DNA of 64,000 nt from Neckera pumila (taxonomy: Eukaryota > Streptophyta > Bryopsida > Hypnales > Neckeraceae), in NCBI GenBank assembly GCA_963969595.1, contig OZ018413.1, forward strand, positions 10,840,211 to 10,904,210. Direction: 5' to 3'. The position numbers and the translations under genes are program-made. Within the stretch, counting starts at the first letter, position 1; each line of letters begins with the position of its first letter. This document shows positions 11,301 to 23,390 of the stretch, piece after piece. Under the pieces are notes generated by a model. The model was given only the letters and a program-made list of their open reading frames with translations. It had not been told where the DNA came from and did no database searches.

Positions 11301-14300
11301 CTGTCAATGTCTCAACGGCCTGAACTTATCCGAGCAACACTGTCGACTCTACATGCTTTTTTGTCATGGATTCCCCTTGGTTATATATTCGAATCAGCGT
11401 TGGTAAGTGCTTTGTTCACGTACATCGACGAGTGATCTTGAGCCATTGAACTAGTATTACTTGACGCTTGGGTTTGTGAGTACTTTTCATTTGTTGAAAG
11501 CAACGATCTTGGCATGCCTTTGCACTCAACGTTACTGTAAAGTGATATATAATTGATTTTGGTGGCAATTTTGGAGTTCCTGTAATAGTCATCCTCTTCA
11601 GCGTTACTGTTTTATGTGGTTTTCAGTGTTTGTTGTCCAACCGTTCATGTTCCTTATGTTGGCTTGCAGCTCGAGACATTACTGAAGCTATTTCCTGTTG
11701 CCGGCTACCGTAACTTGACCCTACAATGTTTGTCTGAGGTGAGTGTTGTCACTTCACATCTCAAATTTGTCTTCTGCAGCTTTGTATTTGCGCTTCCAAT
11801 GTTTTTGGTCCAGAATGTAATGCTTGTGCTCGTCTTGGTAGTCACGGACTGAGGAAAGCAATGAATCGTGCAGGTGGCTGTTCTTAGTTGTGGAGATTAC
11901 TACGATGCTCAATTTGTGAAACTCTACACCATTTTCATGGTGCAGCTCCAGGTATTGAATGTTGAATTTGAGTTTAGAAGGGATCGTGTAGGATATTTTT
12001 GACGGATACGTACTGCGAAGGATGTTACATGTTGAAATTTTTAAGACAAAGTCATTACTGATTCTACTACTTCTGATGCCTGACGTGATTCCATAGCTAT
12101 GGGTATGCTATGAGTTTGTCTCCACATGAACTCGAACAAGTGTGTGCATAACTCTTGACGTGTCCATGTATATTCCTGAAAGATGATTGTTGCTTTGAAT
12201 TTTCTGCAGATTATTCTACCGCCAGGCACCAACGTTCCAGAGGCTTATGGAAGTGGGTCAGATGAGGATCAGGTACCCTGTTTTCTTAGGCCTTCATAAT
12301 TAGACGGAAGTTTTCGAGAACTTCTTTATGAACTTAACTGATCCTTCCGATTCGTTATTCATTTTACAGTCCTGTGGTTCTGAGCACCCTCTGCTACTTG
12401 ACTTGAGAGGTAGTGGCTGTGCTAGCATGCCCTAACTCTCATGTTCTGCTATTAATGAGCTCATAACGGGCGTCGATATTATGCGGAATATGTTGCACCT
12501 TGTAAATACTGCCTTTCGGTTTGTTATTCCTTCCGGAGTTTTGAGGATCTGTACCTCCTGTTTTGCAGGCATTTATCCAGAATCTGGCAATGTTCTTCAC
12601 TGCATTTTTCAAGGTTTTCAGTTGTTCCAGTTCCCTTTCGACTTGCTTCACCTGTACACGAGCTTTCTGTTGGCGCATACTTTTAGGCTTTTTGCTGCAT
12701 ACGATACGTCAAGATTTAAGTATTTTTCTGCTTAGAGTGGTCAGGTTTCAGGAGGTATTTGGATGTGGGTGCGGGTATTTCCAGTGTATTGTTCACTAAA
12801 CTGCGAGACATTTGGGTTGCAGTCGCACATTGGGGTGTTGGAGACATCCCCGGAGAATCAAACAGCTTTGTTGATGGGGCTGGAATATTTGATCGGTGTA
12901 TCTTACGTTGATGATACAGAGGTTTTTAAGGTATGCACGGTCGAAATGATCATAATTTCCTTGCTGGCTGCGAAGTAGTGATTTATCAACTTTGAAATTG
13001 GCTGTCTTTCCATTTTCCATTTGTCAGTTTTTTTCTTATGGGAATGAATGTATGAGATGAAAGGCGGTTTTTGCAGCGGCTCCTGATCATTTTTGTTAAC
13101 TGTGGAGTGTGTGTATTGCTCTCCTGTAGGTTTGCCTGGATTACTGGAATTCACTTGTTTGCGATCTTTACCAGTCTGAGTGCAACATGGAAACTCCTGC
13201 TTCACCTAGTCCCCTTGGCCTTCAGGTAATAGGCCATCTTTCACGCAAATCAGTTGACTGGCTTACAATTTATTTCTTCGATACCGACCGAGATTTTTGG
13301 CATTGCGGGAATGCTTGCTACTCGTTGTTTATTTTGAGCTCATCGGTTCTTCTCTGAAGGTGTAATGAAATTCGATTGAAGATTCTCTCTCGATTGTGTG
13401 ATAAACAACACACGGATGGTCCGGATGTCTTATTGTGTCTCTTACGTTTTATAGCTCTATAACACCATTGGCCGTATGGCGACCCTAGATTGTAGCTGAA
13501 TCACGCATGTCTATATACAGTAGTCTTGTGCACCAGCCAGCTATTTTACTCACAATATTGACAGTAGTTTTGAGGGTTGTAATTTTTGGACAAAAAATAC
13601 CCTCCTCTGGCCCCACGACGTTAAGAACACCCACCCTCTAAGATGAATCTCAACTTGCAGTCTTTTCGACGCCGACTTTCCGACGTTGCCACAAGCGCCG
13701 CTGCTAGCTTCACGCTCACATACGGTCCGAGCAGCAAACCTGGCATAACTTTGCTAATCGTCCAAAGGACACACAGATTAGATCATGTAGGGCCTTTGTA
13801 ACATTCCCTTCACTCTTTGTTAGCTGTGGGTGATGCTTACTTTCTCGTGACGGTGTACTTATTTTCTCGTGACGTGACATTACCAGAAATGGACCCATTC
13901 ATACACAAATTGTCCCCAACTCCACCTTGTTGTTCTTCTACTAACCATTTTGGGTATCTTACTTGTTCATTATTAAAAAGTAGGGGTCGACATTCCGTAG
14001 CGGTTAGTTCTGCGTAAGGTTCCCTTCGAATTTATTTTTTGTGCGTGATGCTTATTTTCTCCTGACAATATGTGTCATGCAACAGAAGATGATGTTAAGA
14101 TGTTTTGTTGTTGAATGCGTCACAGGTAGGAGGAATGTTGAATGGGATGGGGGCGCAGCTTTCCCATCGTAAGCAGTTGTATGCAGGACCTTTATCGAAG
14201 TTGCGGTTGCTGATGATCAGTCGCATGGCTAAACCAGAGGAAGTTTTGATAGTAGAAGACGAGAATGGCAACATTGTACGTGAGACTATGAAGGACAACG

Positions 14301-17300
14301 ACGTTCTTGTCCAGTATAAGGTACCGCATTAGTGCCTCCTTGTCGGCCTCTCCTGGAGGACCTCCAATGTCTTCCTCACGCTTTGAGAGATCCATGTGCA
14401 CGATAGGATCATATGTGAACACCAGTGTCCAGCGATGTTCGCGAGTTGGTAGGTGTCTTCTGTCTGGTGATGTGACCAACGGTGGTGTTAAAGTTGGCGT
14501 CAAGTATGGGGGCTTCCGCTAGCTCGAGGGCCTTTCTTCAAGAACGGTGGATGAGCGCTTTGCCGTTTTACTGACTCCTGGCGTTGTGATCATCCAGATT
14601 ATGAGGGAGACTTTGATTTATTTGTCCCATTTGGACCACGAAGATACGGAGCAGCAGGTAATCTCAGTTCCATAACGCCGTCGATGTGTCAATGCCGCGT
14701 TATGTAGCTTGTGGACGGCGTCGATTCTTGTTTTGGGATTCTTCGTGAACGTACTCGTGTGGGGACTTGTGCAGATGCTGAAGAAGCTAAACAAGCAATT
14801 AAACGGTGAGGAATGGGCTTGGAACAATCTGAACACACTCTGCTGGGCTATCGGCTCCATATCGGGGTCCATGATCGAAGACCAGGTACATATTTCATCG
14901 CTTGGTTGTCAGTAGTATCATGTCAGGCGGGTCCGACGGTGTCATCTTAAAGTCTGTGAAATTCCATGTGTCAATGCCATGGTCGACAGGTGATATCCCA
15001 TCTGTGTGAGGCTTTTCTTGACCTGAGATTTCTGAGTCTTATTTTTGACGTTCTCCTTCTCTCCTTTTCTTTTATTCATGTGAGCGTTTTGGGCGCTTAT
15101 GGTAGCCTACTTCGTTCCACTTGTTTTGGCAGTTTTTAATGTGCTCGTGGTTGTTTTGGGGAGGAGCAGGAAAATCGATTCCTTGTGACAGTGATTCGCG
15201 ATCTGCTTAATCTATGTGAAATCACGAAGGGCAAGGACAATAAGGCGGTGATTGCCAGCAACATTATGTACGTCCTTCCCCTTGAAGTTTTTTAGTGCGT
15301 GTTCGTTCTGGCACAGAATATGTAGCACTTCTGTCCATGAAAATGTCACTTTCTTTTCTTGCTTTTCGCCATTTTTGAGGGGTCATCACTTCAACTGATT
15401 CCAAGGCTTGTCAAGTGCTACTAGTATACGATGACCACATGCCGGTCTAGGAAGAAGTTGGTGTTGTAAATTGATCCAGAGAGTACATAACGTTGATTTT
15501 TCAAATTTTTGTGAACGTGCTGTTGTAGTCATTTGATTCCTACAATTCTTTTGTTAAGACGACCTTGCTTGCACGTTTTCAGGTATGTAGTGGGCCAGTA
15601 TCCTCGTTTTTTGAGAGCTCATTGGAAGTTTTTGAAGACGGTTGTGAACAAGCTGTTCGAGTTCATGCACGAAACTCATCCTGGTGTTCAGGTACGATAC
15701 CTTACCTTTCGGTTAGGGTCGTCGTCAGAGATCAGTGACCTCACGGTTTCGTTCCATGTTTTGGACTGGGATTCTTCATGTTTTGTTGATGAGCTCATTT
15801 GTTCAGAATGTTTGACTCGACATTTGGTCAGCGAAATCGTGTTCTTTATGTGGTCTCACATTGTTTGTTTCAATGGTCAGGATATGGCCTGCGACACATT
15901 TCTGAAGATAGTTCAGAAATGTAAAAGGAAGTTCGTTATTCTTCAGGTACGTCCCCCATTTCAAGGCTGTGTATGTGGTGGAGTTTGCAGATCTTCCTGT
16001 TCTCTGGATCCATTTGTCTTCTGTGAAGGTGGACACCCAGGAGGGTGCACAGTGTGGACATCGTCTTTCAGACTGGTCCGTCTTCTGTTTCTGATGGAAG
16101 CTCCTTGTGTTGTATTTCAGGTGGGAGAGACCGAGCCTTTTGTGTGTGAGCTCCTGAAGGGCTTGCCAACAACTATTTTGGATCTGGAGGCTCATCAAAT
16201 TCATACATTCTACGAAGCAGTATGTACATTTCGTCTGTGTGACTTGATTGCTTGTTTGAGTTGATTTTGATTTGATCACGGGTAGACTGTTTGAACGAGC
16301 GTGGTGGCGAGGATGAGGATGCAGGGAAAGTGTTTGGCAATAACTCTGAGTCTGATTACAGGTTGGATTCATGATTCAAGCCGAATCAGATCCTCAAAGG
16401 CGGGATGAGTATCTGCAAAAGCTTATGGAGCTTCCAAATCAGGTTGACTACTGGTCGATTGTTCTGGCAGCGGGATGTAATTTCGCACATGCTGGGTTTG
16501 TATGTTGTGTAGGTAGTGAAGGGATTGATGACTGTTGGTCTTGAGAAGTTGTTTGTTGTTGAAGTCCCATCTAGGTCAGACGCATTTGCTGTCTCCGAAG
16601 CAGTACTGCTTTTCCTGGATTCATTTCAATCCTGGGAAATTGGGTTGAGAGTCGGAAATTAGTCCAGTTACTTGTACGTCGGGTGTGTATCATGTAGCTG
16701 ATCAAGCTGTGCCCTTCGTGCAGAGATGGGTCGAAATCATCAGTCAAGCTCGTCAAAGTGTGGAGTACTTGAAAGCACTAGATGTTGTACGAGCTGTCCT
16801 CAACATTCTGCAGGTGTGTATCCTGTGATCTGTGACCTGGGAGCCATGTGGTCAGATTGATTAGATTCTGGAAGCACTGTTGATGGAGGTTTGTCGTGAA
16901 TCGATTTAGCGCTGAAACTTCTCCATGAGGCGACTGCATCCTTTCACTAGCGATTTATTGACCCTGTCTTCGCGTGGGTTGTGTGCAGTTGAATACTAGC
17001 GTTGCCAGCTCCCTTGGCCAAGCTTTCCTAGCTCAAATATCATTGATCTACCTGGATATGTTGAATGTCTATAGGTCCGTGACTGCAGCTTACAGAACCA
17101 GGGTTTAGGCAAAGTTTGATTCTCAGTTTGCTAGATTCCTCCACCGCAGCTTCGAACACTTGGCTGTTTGTGACCATGATTTGTCCGGTCCTGTATTTGT
17201 ATGTTGGAAGACCTCCGTAACAAGTGTTTTTTTGTTCCCATGAACGCAGAATGTACAGTGAGCTGATATCCAGTAGCATTGCTGAGGGAGGACCTTATGC

Positions 17301-19824
17301 ATCCAGGACTTCATTTGTGAAACTGCTGAGGTAGGATTTTTGTTGCTTGCATGTCGGTCTGCCGAACTGTTTCGTAAACCAAAACGTGCACTTGCTTTGT
17401 CGACGGTTGTTTCTGCAGCGTGCGTTTCGAAGGCTTGGGACTAGGTCGAAGTTGAGATAGCTGGTGCTGATAGAAACTGATAGCGTGTGCCGTTTCTGCA
17501 GGTCTGTGAAGCGGGAAACCCTGAAATTGATCGAAACGTTTGTGGATAAAGCGGACGACGCGGAACTGATCGCGAAGAATTTCGTCCCAGCTATGACGGA
17601 TCCCATCCTGGGTGACTATGCCCGCAACGTGTCTGACGCTCGTGAATCGGAGGTGTTATCTCTGTTTGCAACTATCATCAACAAGTGCGTATGACAGCCT
17701 TGCCTCTGTTTGTGGATCTTACCTGTGCGCGGACTTCTTCTTTTCCTGATTTTTGAGCAAAGATACTGTCATTTTCTGGAAACGAACAATGAGTGTCTGT
17801 TAAGTTGATTGGTGAGATGCCGATATGTGGTTCTTTCATGGAAGTTCTAAACTAGCGTGAGATCAGCGTATTGATTTTTTCGAGTGAATGCTTGCAGGTT
17901 AAAGAGCGCCATGATGGATGACGTTCCCCGAATATTCGAGGCTGTTTTTGCATGCACTCTCGATGTATGTGAACGCAGCAACATTATTTTGAACCCGATG
18001 TGGTGATCGTTTGTTGCCTCTTTGGTCGTGGAGTCTTAGTGGAGTATCAGTCCGTGGGTTTACTGCATCTGAAGTTAACAGCAGATTGTGTGGTTTTCCA
18101 GATGATTACTAAGAACTTTGAGGACTATCCAGAGCATCGTCTGAAGTTTTTCTCGTTGTTACGGGCCATTGCCAGCCACTGTTTCCGTGCTCTTTTCACT
18201 CTGTCCAGCCAAGTAAGTGATCAGGGAGGCTTTTCATGTTTTGCAGAGGTGACCTTTTCGTCCGTCCATTTTCTGGAGGAAGCATCGGTAGTTGATTTGT
18301 CTTTCCTTTTCGATCCACCTCTCTGTTGGAGTTCTTGGCATGTGAATCTGATATTCTGTGGCATTCGCCAGCAACTGAAACTGGTGATGGACTCCATCAT
18401 CTGGGCATTCCGTCACACCGAGCGCAATGTTGCAGAGACTGGCCTGAACCTGCTCCTGGAAATGCTGACAAACTTCCAAGTAATCCCTCACCTTCTTTTT
18501 TCTGTTACAACCGTAGTAGACCACTATTCGTCTTGTGAGTTTCGTATTGACGCACCGATGAATATTTTCCTGTTCTGATCCAGTGCTGAATAGAATCTTT
18601 CTCTCGGTTAAGTCATTCCTTCGTGTGACCTTCCTCATCTTCTTCTTTTTCGCGCCTGTCACTATCCTGATGGTAGGCTTGAATGTATCCCGCTCACCTT
18701 TCTATGATCTCTGTGGTGGTGGTTTTTGTCACAGTCGTCCGAATTCTGCAACCAGTTCCATCAGACGTATTTTCTCACCATTGAGCAAGAAATATTTGCA
18801 GTTTTGACCGACACTTTCCACAAGCCCGGATTCAAATTGCATGTGCTGATCCTTCAACACTTATTCTGCCTGGTGGGATTTTGCCTCGTACCCCTGGCTA
18901 GTGTGGTTTTTGGATGATCTCTTTGTATATTTTCAGTGACTCGGCTGCTGTGCACTTCTAATAGTTCCTTTTCTCTTTCAGGTCGATTCGGGGGCCCTCA
19001 CGCTACCGCTCTGGGACTCAGCCACGTTGGGTCCAACAGCCTTTCCCAACAATATGGAGTTCGTTCGGGACTACTCCATCAAGCTTTTGGGAACGTCCTT
19101 CCCCAATATGACTCCTGTCGAGGCATGCCGCTTCTTTTCCTTCCATTGCATTTTGTCTCTTATACATGTTGATCGTGTAGCTTCTTCGAGTGAGGGCTCT
19201 TTGATCCTTGAGCTTGCAAGCGAGTTCTGGTATTCTTGCTTTCCGGTGTACAACTCTGCGGAACTCCTGTTGATCCTCGTTTAGAGGTGCTATTGCAAGA
19301 CACGTCGGGGTTTTGTGAGACTGTCCTGCCCGAGTCACATGTCGTTTGGTGACGGGTCATTTATGGTTGTGAGAAGCTTCCTCATTTGGGGTCATGGTTG
19401 ATGTGCGTGCAGGTGACAACGTTTGTGAATGGCCTATTTGATACCCGAAGCGATTTGGGAGCTTTCAAGAACCAACTTCGTGACTTCTTGATTCAGTCCA
19501 AGGAGTTTTCAGCTCAGGTAGGGAACGTTCTTGAAAGTCTTTGTGCCGGTTCCTGTCTGGGATGGGTGCGGGTGTTCGGGTTATGTCTGAGAATGTTATC
19601 GACGTTTGCAAATTCCCTCCATGACCGTTGTTTTTTCTGATTGTGGAATGGTTGGTGGTTGTGAATTGAGGAGTACTCATGTTGGAGAGCACTATGTGCA
19701 GGATAACAAGGACCTGTATGCTGAGGAAGCTGCTGCGCAGAGAGAGGCCGAAAGGAGGCGAATGCTGAGCATCCCTGGGTTGATAGCTCCAGTTGAACTC
19801 CAGGATGACATGACCGACCAATAG
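8303..19824 (+). CDS. XPO1: Exportin-1 (CRM1), nuclear export receptor, 32 exons
   Basis: Exports leucine-rich-NES cargo through the nuclear pore with RanGTP. My splice model gives 3219 bp, 1072 residues (plant XPO1 is about 1075). Exons: 8303-8398, 9731-9847, 10035-10127, 10339-10410, 10732-10839, 10970-11052, 11264-11402, 11670-11738, 11874-11951, 12210-12272, 12569-12613, 12823-12930, 13130-13225, 14126-14320, 14598-14657, 14775-14885, 15170-15267, 15583-15691, 15881-15946, 16121-16219, 16362-16442, 16724-16813, 16989-17074, 17250-17330, 17502-17684, 17898-17964, 18102-18212, 18372-18479, 18735-18872, 18982-19122, 19413-19517, 19702-19824. All phases agree. Landmarks: importin-beta N-terminal region (about 30-100), [24 protein letters not shown]9 acidic loop near 427-449 ([18 protein letters not shown]), NES groove with Cys527 in [16 protein letters not shown] (the cysteine hit by leptomycin B in human CRM1), CRM1_C region, and acidic tail ending in MTDQ. 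All introns are GT-AG except intron 30 (GC-AG). No stop or frameshift, so it appears intact. Confidence 0.97.
19123..19412 (+). other. XPO1 intron 30 with GC-AG boundaries
   Basis: The upstream exon ends PNMTPVE (GTCGAG) and is followed by GCATGC, not GT. The next exon starts after TGCAG with [12 protein letters not shown]. Joining here restores the conserved family sequence in phase 0, and no GT nearby would do so. GC-AG introns are a small minority class spliced by the U2 machinery. Confidence 0.8.
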
Positions 19825-20796
19825 GCACCCATCTGTTGATGGCCTCGAGACTTCAGATTCAATTTGTTGTTCGACTTCCCGTTCGAGACAGCGACGCAGC
19901 ACGTGCCAGCTTCGACCTCTTCTAGTGTTGGTGTGGAGTTGTGCCGTGGATTTTGAGGACGGTTTGGGCCTGGTTGGCTTGTGTGATCTCAGGACTCGAC
20001 TAGAGCATGGTGACATGTCCAGAAGTGGAGGATGATCCTGGCCAGGTTGAAGGTATCAGTGTGACACTAGGTTAGAAGAGCACAGAGACCTTTTGTAGGT
20101 GTTGCTCTTTTGTGGTTGCCAGGGATAAGAGTGTCATACTCTCCGTCGGGAGAGAAAATTTTAGAGATCGGAGTCGGAGGAGCCGGCCATATCCTACTTG
20201 TGATGTCTCTGAGCAGAGGGATGTTTTTTGCGAGCTATTTTGTTCAGGTTGGCCTGAGTAAATTGTGTCTCGCACTTCCATCTCGTCTGAGTTCTCAGTG
20301 GTTGAAGTAGGGCTGCCTCCCGTATGTTTAAGTCAGTTGTGCAACTGCAGACGCTCTGAGCATTTTTGTTTGTCGTTAGAACCTTCTTATGCATTTGGGT
20401 TCCTTGTTTTATGTTACTCGGAGTACTTATCTTTTCTCCCAGTGGCTTGCCTGACTGCTGGCAGGGGGGGAGCATCGACGTTCAGTAGGTGCGATATTTA
20501 GTATAGGTTCGACCGATACTGGTAGGGCGCGTAGCTTGTGCTTGTGAAATCCGGAGTCGTTTTCACTTGATATGTTTTTCCCAAACGTAGAGCTGAACGC
20601 ACATTCAAATTTTCCAACCTCTGAAATGACCTTTTCGGTATGATATCCTCGTTTTCGCAGCTCTTGGCCGTCATTGTTGGTGAGCTGTATTTGGTTTGAA
20701 CTTGCTTGCTTGAATTTTTTTCGTTATAGAAGTAATAAATGCCACTGGCAGGGTGGTCGTCGATCATGTTTTACTGGCAAACGAATGTTGCTGTCG
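19825..20796 (+). other. XPO1 3' flank / probable 3' UTR
   Basis: There is no coding signal. The composition still resembles the XPO1 introns (T/G-rich, moderate GC). AATAAA at about 20735 is a possible poly(A) signal. The AT-rich repeat region starts directly after it. Confidence 0.4.
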
Positions 20797-21138
20797 GGGT
20801 ACTGTAATCTTACAACCGGCCATATGTTACCTAATGGGGTATTTTTTAATATGAAAGATGTGCGTATAGATGGTCCCTACATATCTCTGCAATTGGGACA
20901 AAAAAACTTCATCATCAATTTTTATCAATAAAATATAATGTAAAACCATAAAAATAAACTTTAGAAATTCACCAATAATGGAATTTTGCTTTTTTGAAAT
21001 TGAAAGTTTGTATGTTTGTTTGGAATTGTGTGAGGATTGCATAACAATTATACAAGATGAAAAATTCCAATTCTTTTTCTATGCTATACCAAAATCTTTG
21101 AATGCTTCAAATTGGCCAGTTGTAAGATTACAGTACTT
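20797..21138. mobile_element. Foldback element with terminal inverted repeats
   Basis: GTACTGTAATCTTACAAC at the left end is mirrored by GTTGTAAGATTACAGTAC at the right end (21121-21138). Both continue into CCGGCC/GGCCAG. The interior is AT-rich and non-coding. Part of this element (about 20961-21138) occurs again in inverted orientation at about 22370-22548. I could not define a target duplication. Confidence 0.55.
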
Positions 21139-21317
21139 GACTATATAGTGGGGTATAATTCATTTACGAAAAATGCACTTCAACTATAAAAAGTGAAAAA
21201 TGAGAAATCCAAAATCATACAACAATTTGGATTTCTTTTATATACAATCTACCAGCCTTGGAAGATAGCCAAAGATTTATTTCAATGGGGTGAAGAATAA
21301 GCAAGAAATCATACAAG

Positions 21318-21527
21318 AGATTCAAGTGGTATGGAATGAAGTGTCTCTATAAACAATCATTCCAAACATGATCAATTGAATGTGAGCAGAAATTTTGGCG
21401 AAGGGTGGTACTACTAGATGACAGATTCAAGTGGTATGGAATGAAGTGTCTCTATAAACAATCATTCCAAACATGATCAATTGAATGTGAGCAGAAATTT
21501 TGGCAAAGGGTGGTACTACTAGATGAC
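21318..21527. repeat. 105-bp tandem duplication
   Basis: Copies 21318-21422 and 21423-21527 start AGATTCAAGTGGTATGGAAT and appear to differ at one base (GGCGAAGG versus GGCAAAGG). This recent duplication sits inside unit 1 of the older tandem repeat. Confidence 0.9.
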
Positions 21528-21715
21528 AGATAGTGTACAAAAAACATCCAAAATGTTGTATGATTTGAATTCCACATGTACATTTTTGTTATGGTGATAA
21601 AGTACTTTTCTCTACAATTCCAACGCAACTTGCAATTTAGAAATTGATTCAATTTTTTAGCATGATATGGCTTACTAAAGTTTAGAACTTGCTAGTGAAA
21701 ATTGCTTGGGAGCAT

Positions 21716-21773
21716 AAATTTGTAAATGAACTGTACGCCACTGTATAGTGGGGTACAGTTCATTTACAAATTT
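21716..21773. repeat. Perfect 21-bp palindromic arms at repeat junction
   Basis: The arms 21716-21736 and 21753-21773 are perfect inverted copies (AAATTTGTAAATGAACTGTA plus C), separated by 16 nt that themselves contain CCACT/AGTGG. The structure can form a long hairpin. Related but diverged cores lie near 21139 and 22325, at the other unit boundaries. Confidence 0.75.
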
Positions 21774-22789
21774 TTTCAGTTAGGCTTCACTAAAAAGTTC
21801 AACAACTTTAGGAAGCTCTAGCGTGCTCAAAACTAAAGTGATTTTAAAACCGCAAACTGCGTTGGAATTGCAATGAAGTGCACTTTAACTTCAAAATAAG
21901 TGAAAAATTGAATAATTTAAAATCATACAACAATTTGAAACTATCTACCATTTCATAGAGAACCGTTGGAAAGTAGTCAAAGATTTTTTGCAATGGAGTA
22001 AAGAACAAGCAAGAAATGATTCAACAAATTCAAGTTGTGTGAAGTGAAGTGTTTCTACAACAACTACAAACTCTCATTTCAAACATCCCAATTGAATGCA
22101 AGTTGTAATTTTGGCTAAAGGTGGTGCTACTAGATGGTAAATAGTGTACAAAACCCATCCACAATGTGTATGATTTTGACTTTCACATGTATATATTTAC
22201 TATGATCATGAAGTACTCTTCTCTATGATCCCAACGCAAGATTTCAAAAATTGAACCATTTTTGAGCATGAAATGACTTACTGAACTTTTTGGACTTTGT
22301 AGTGAAATTTGCCAAGATGCTGAAATTGCAAATGAACTATATTCCATTGTATTGTACAATATAGTATAGTAGGGTGTCTGAAAATTACGGGATGGCAATT
22401 TGGACCATTTAATTTTCTTTGCATAATGTAGAATATAGTTAGACATTTTTTGGTTTTGTACAATCAACATTCATATGTTATGCAATCACAATCAGGAATA
22501 CCAAATTTCAATTTCAAAAAATCAATATTCTATTTTTTGGTGAATTTTTTATTAACTCTTACAGGAATAGGCTGGTGACTGTGGAAATCATCCTTTGTGG
22601 TACCTTGTGAATCATTGGCTTAAAAAAATGAAAAAGCTATTAAAAGTCAAATTATTGTACAAAAATATCCTTTTTACACAAAACTCTGAGGATGAATAGT
22701 TGCACTTATGTCCTACATAGAAGGATTCTTTGTCATTCATTAAACAAAAAATGGCCATGGGATCCTTTAAGAGTTTATATATCTTTAAA

Positions 22790-23390
22790 AGTTGGAAAAA
22801 ATAAATTATTAAAAGCTTGCAATTTCAAATGACATTGACTACCATTTGTGGAATTTTTGCATTGGAGACTTTAAATGAAAAAAAATGTCTTGGAGAATTG
22901 AGTAGAAAGTCTAGGAAAATATTTCAAAAAAAATACATTTGATTTTCATTCTTTAAAAAATTATTAAGTAGAAGTAGGTCCAAAATTGAAAGAAAAACTA
23001 AATTGTTTAATAGCTCCAAGGTGGAATTGAAATACAATAATTTTCATGGTGAGATTTTTCTAGCAAGCAAATTTAACCTTGTCAAACAATTCTTTTGAAA
23101 AATTGTGCAAATTGCATTCAAAAATGAATCCTGTAAGTTATTTTTTCAAGAAGATGCTTAGACTGCCCGAAAAAACAAGATTGTTCATAACTTTTACATC
23201 ACTAATCCAAGTGGAATGAATCAAAGTTTCACATATAGACAAAAATAAGATCTATAAAAAATAAAAGTTTCAATTTTTTCCCATTTATTTTTTTTACATT
23301 GCAATATGAAAATTATATTTAAGATGGCTTGATTTTTGCTCCTGGGCATTGACTAAAACAAAAAATTACATTCCCATGAAGCCAATGTTG
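22790..23390 (+). mobile_element. Truncated copy of the TTAA-flanked element family
   Basis: This stretch aligns by eye, in order, with the interior of the element at 29466-30386: GGAGAATTGAGT..AGTCTAGG, TTTCATTCTTTAAAAAAT, ATGGTGAGATT, AAGAAGATGCTTAGA, GATTGTTCATAACTTTT and TTTTTGCTCCTGGGCA. Both terminal repeats are missing, so it is a fragment. The limits are approximate. Confidence 0.55.

Larger units (their letters stand above)
21139..22369. repeat. Two diverged tandem units of about 0.6 kb
   Basis: Unit 1 (about 21139-21775) and unit 2 (about 21850-22369) share an ordered series of similar segments: AAAATCATACAACAATTTG, a GCAAGAAAT segment, an ATTCAAGT.GT segment, an ATTTTGGC.AAGGTGG segment, and a final CTTCTCT/CAACGCAA segment. 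They differ by many substitutions and indels, so this is an old tandem duplication. Both lie between the inverted arms at 20961-21138 and 22370-22548. Confidence 0.55.

Noticed and set aside
14192..14503. 103-codon - strand frame opposite XPO1 exon 14
   Set aside because: Antisense shadow of a highly conserved exon.
15533..16264. 243-codon uninterrupted frame
   Set aside because: It reads straight through XPO1 exons 18-20 and their introns; only the exon parts match the family, and consensus splice sites are present.
18000..18578. 192-codon frame
   Set aside because: XPO1 exon 27 read through into introns; the flanking parts do not resemble protein.
21139..22369. Tandem units as a CRISPR array or satellite centromere
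   Set aside because: Only two long diverged units and one 105-bp duplication, without regular spacers or high copy number.
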